The notes under the pieces were generated by a model. That model was given only the letters and a program-made list of their open reading frames with translations, searched no databases and was not told the origin of the DNA. DNA of 5,837 nucleotides from Sulfitobacter sp. (GTDB lineage Bacteria; Pseudomonadota; Alphaproteobacteria; Rhodobacterales; Rhodobacteraceae): contig JAPKCR010000178.1 in NCBI GenBank assembly GCA_026421135.1, forward strand, positions 1 to 5,837, given 5' to 3'. Of the stretch, positions 5,207-5,837 are shown piece by piece. Made by a program: the position numbers and the translations under genes. Numbering within the stretch: the first letter of the stretch is position 1; each line of letters opens with the position of its first letter.

Positions 5207-5837
5207 ATGTCCCACGCCCATCATCATCACGTTGACCCAGAAGCAGGCGATGGCAAGATCGCTGTGGCCGTTGCGATTAACCTTGGTCTCACTTTGGCGC
5301 AAATTATCGGCGGCCTGATTTCGGGCAGCCTGTCCCTGATCGCGGATGCCTTGCATAATTTCAGCGATGCCATCGCGCTGATTATCGCTTTTGGGGCCCG
5401 CAAGATTGCCCGGCGCCCCGCAAACGCCGACATGACCTTTGGCTATGGCCGGATCGAGGCCGTAGCGGCGCTGATCAACTATACCACGTTGATCGTGATC
5501 GGGCTGTATCTGGTCTATGAAGCAATGATGCGTTTTGCAGCACCCGAACCAATTACAGGTTGGATCATAGTTGTCGTGGCCGGATTTGCGCTGCTGGTCG
5601 ATCTGGGGACTGCCGCGCTGACCTATCGGGCGTCGAAATCCAGCATCAACATACGCGCCGCGTTTTTACACAATGTGGCCGATGCCCTTGGGTCTGTCGC
5701 TGTTATTATCGCCGGCACGTTGGTTTTGCTGTTCGGATGGACATGGGTTGACCCGCTGGTGACACTGATGATCGCGGGATACATTCTGTGGCAGTCTGCG
5801 ACGGAATTGCCCAAGGTAGCCCGTATTTTGATGCTGG
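5207..5837 (+). CDS. Cation diffusion facilitator (CDF) metal efflux transporter, N-terminal part (3' end outside window)
   Basis: Inner-membrane proton/metal antiporter that exports divalent cations, most likely Zn(II) and perhaps Cd(II) or Co(II). The 210 residues visible, of about 300 usual, contain a His-rich start (HAHHHH, 3-8) and about six hydrophobic segments near 17-40, 42-65, 85-108, 117-140, 154-177 and 181-197. HNFSD (50-54) in the second segment and HNVAD (155-159) in the fifth supply the His/Asp pairs of the transport site; the His-Asp/His-Asp set is typical of zinc-type CzcD/ZitB-like members. FGYGRIEA (78-85) between segments two and three is a strong family signature. The ATG at 5207 is the first after the ArsR stop and puts the His tract at the N-terminus; the ribosome site (AGAAAG) is weak, consistent with coupling. 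The frame stays open to the window end, so the cytoplasmic dimerisation domain is not seen. Confidence 0.93.
   Translation, partial: MSHAHHHHVDPEAGDGKIAVAVAINLGLTLAQIIGGLISGSLSLIADALHNFSDAIALIIAFGARKIARRPANADMTFGYGRIEAVAALINYTTLIVIGLYLVYEAMMRFAAPEPITGWIIVVVAGFALLVDLGTAALTYRASKSSINIRAAFLHNVADALGSVAVIIAGTLVLLFGWTWVDPLVTLMIAGYILWQSATELPKVARILML

Noticed and set aside
1..5837. Mobile element, CRISPR array, tRNA, rRNA or toxin-antitoxin pair
   Set aside because: No terminal repeats, repeat-spacer pattern, tRNA-like cloverleaf or transposase motif was seen; all long frames fit ordinary chromosomal genes.

Overview
The window looks like a chromosomal segment of an alphaproteobacterium, most likely a marine Roseobacter-type Rhodobacterales. 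This rests on protein resemblance recalled by eye (the SseB-like protein, the uracil-DNA-glycosylase-like protein with its PMAFCFPG motif, the ArsR/CDF pair) and on moderate-to-high GC codon use; no database search was possible. It is densely coded: eight genes, two cut by the window ends, and no gene-free stretch longer than about 110 bases.

Layout. (1) Positions 1-941, plus strand: the 3' end of an S-methyl-5'-thioadenosine phosphorylase gene (mtnP) followed by adenine phosphoribosyltransferase (apt). The first enzyme releases adenine from methylthioadenosine and the second turns adenine into AMP, so the pair is a purine-salvage unit. Their 104-base junction holds a GC-rich hairpin with a T run and a possible 16-codon leader ORF whose stop overlaps the apt start codon. 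(2) Positions 1009-4742, minus strand, read right to left: a uracil-DNA-glycosylase-family protein with four Cys placed like an iron-sulfur site, an SseB-family protein overlapping it by 8 bases, an exported metallo-beta-lactamase-fold protein with altered metal-binding motifs, and an FAD-linked (D)-2-hydroxyacid dehydrogenase of the GlcD/D-lactate dehydrogenase type. This block converges on apt. (3) Positions 4852-5837, plus strand, divergent from block 2: an ArsR-family repressor with a Cys/His tail, followed 10 bases later by a cation diffusion facilitator with a His-rich N-terminus that runs off the window. This is a metal-homeostasis operon.

The most notable non-coding structure is in the divergent region before the ArsR gene. 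Two copies of the same inverted repeat, ATTTC-N10-GAAAT, lie exactly 40 bases apart and flank a TTGACG promoter-like element, which suggests a paired autoregulatory operator. It also argues that the longest ArsR reading frame (from 4810) starts too early. Nothing in the window amounts to a clearly new system: no mobile element, CRISPR array, tRNA or rRNA was seen. The observations of interest are regulatory (twin operator, apt leader) and biochemical (unusual metallo-beta-lactamase metal motifs, four-Cys glycosylase-like protein, Cys/His tail of the repressor).
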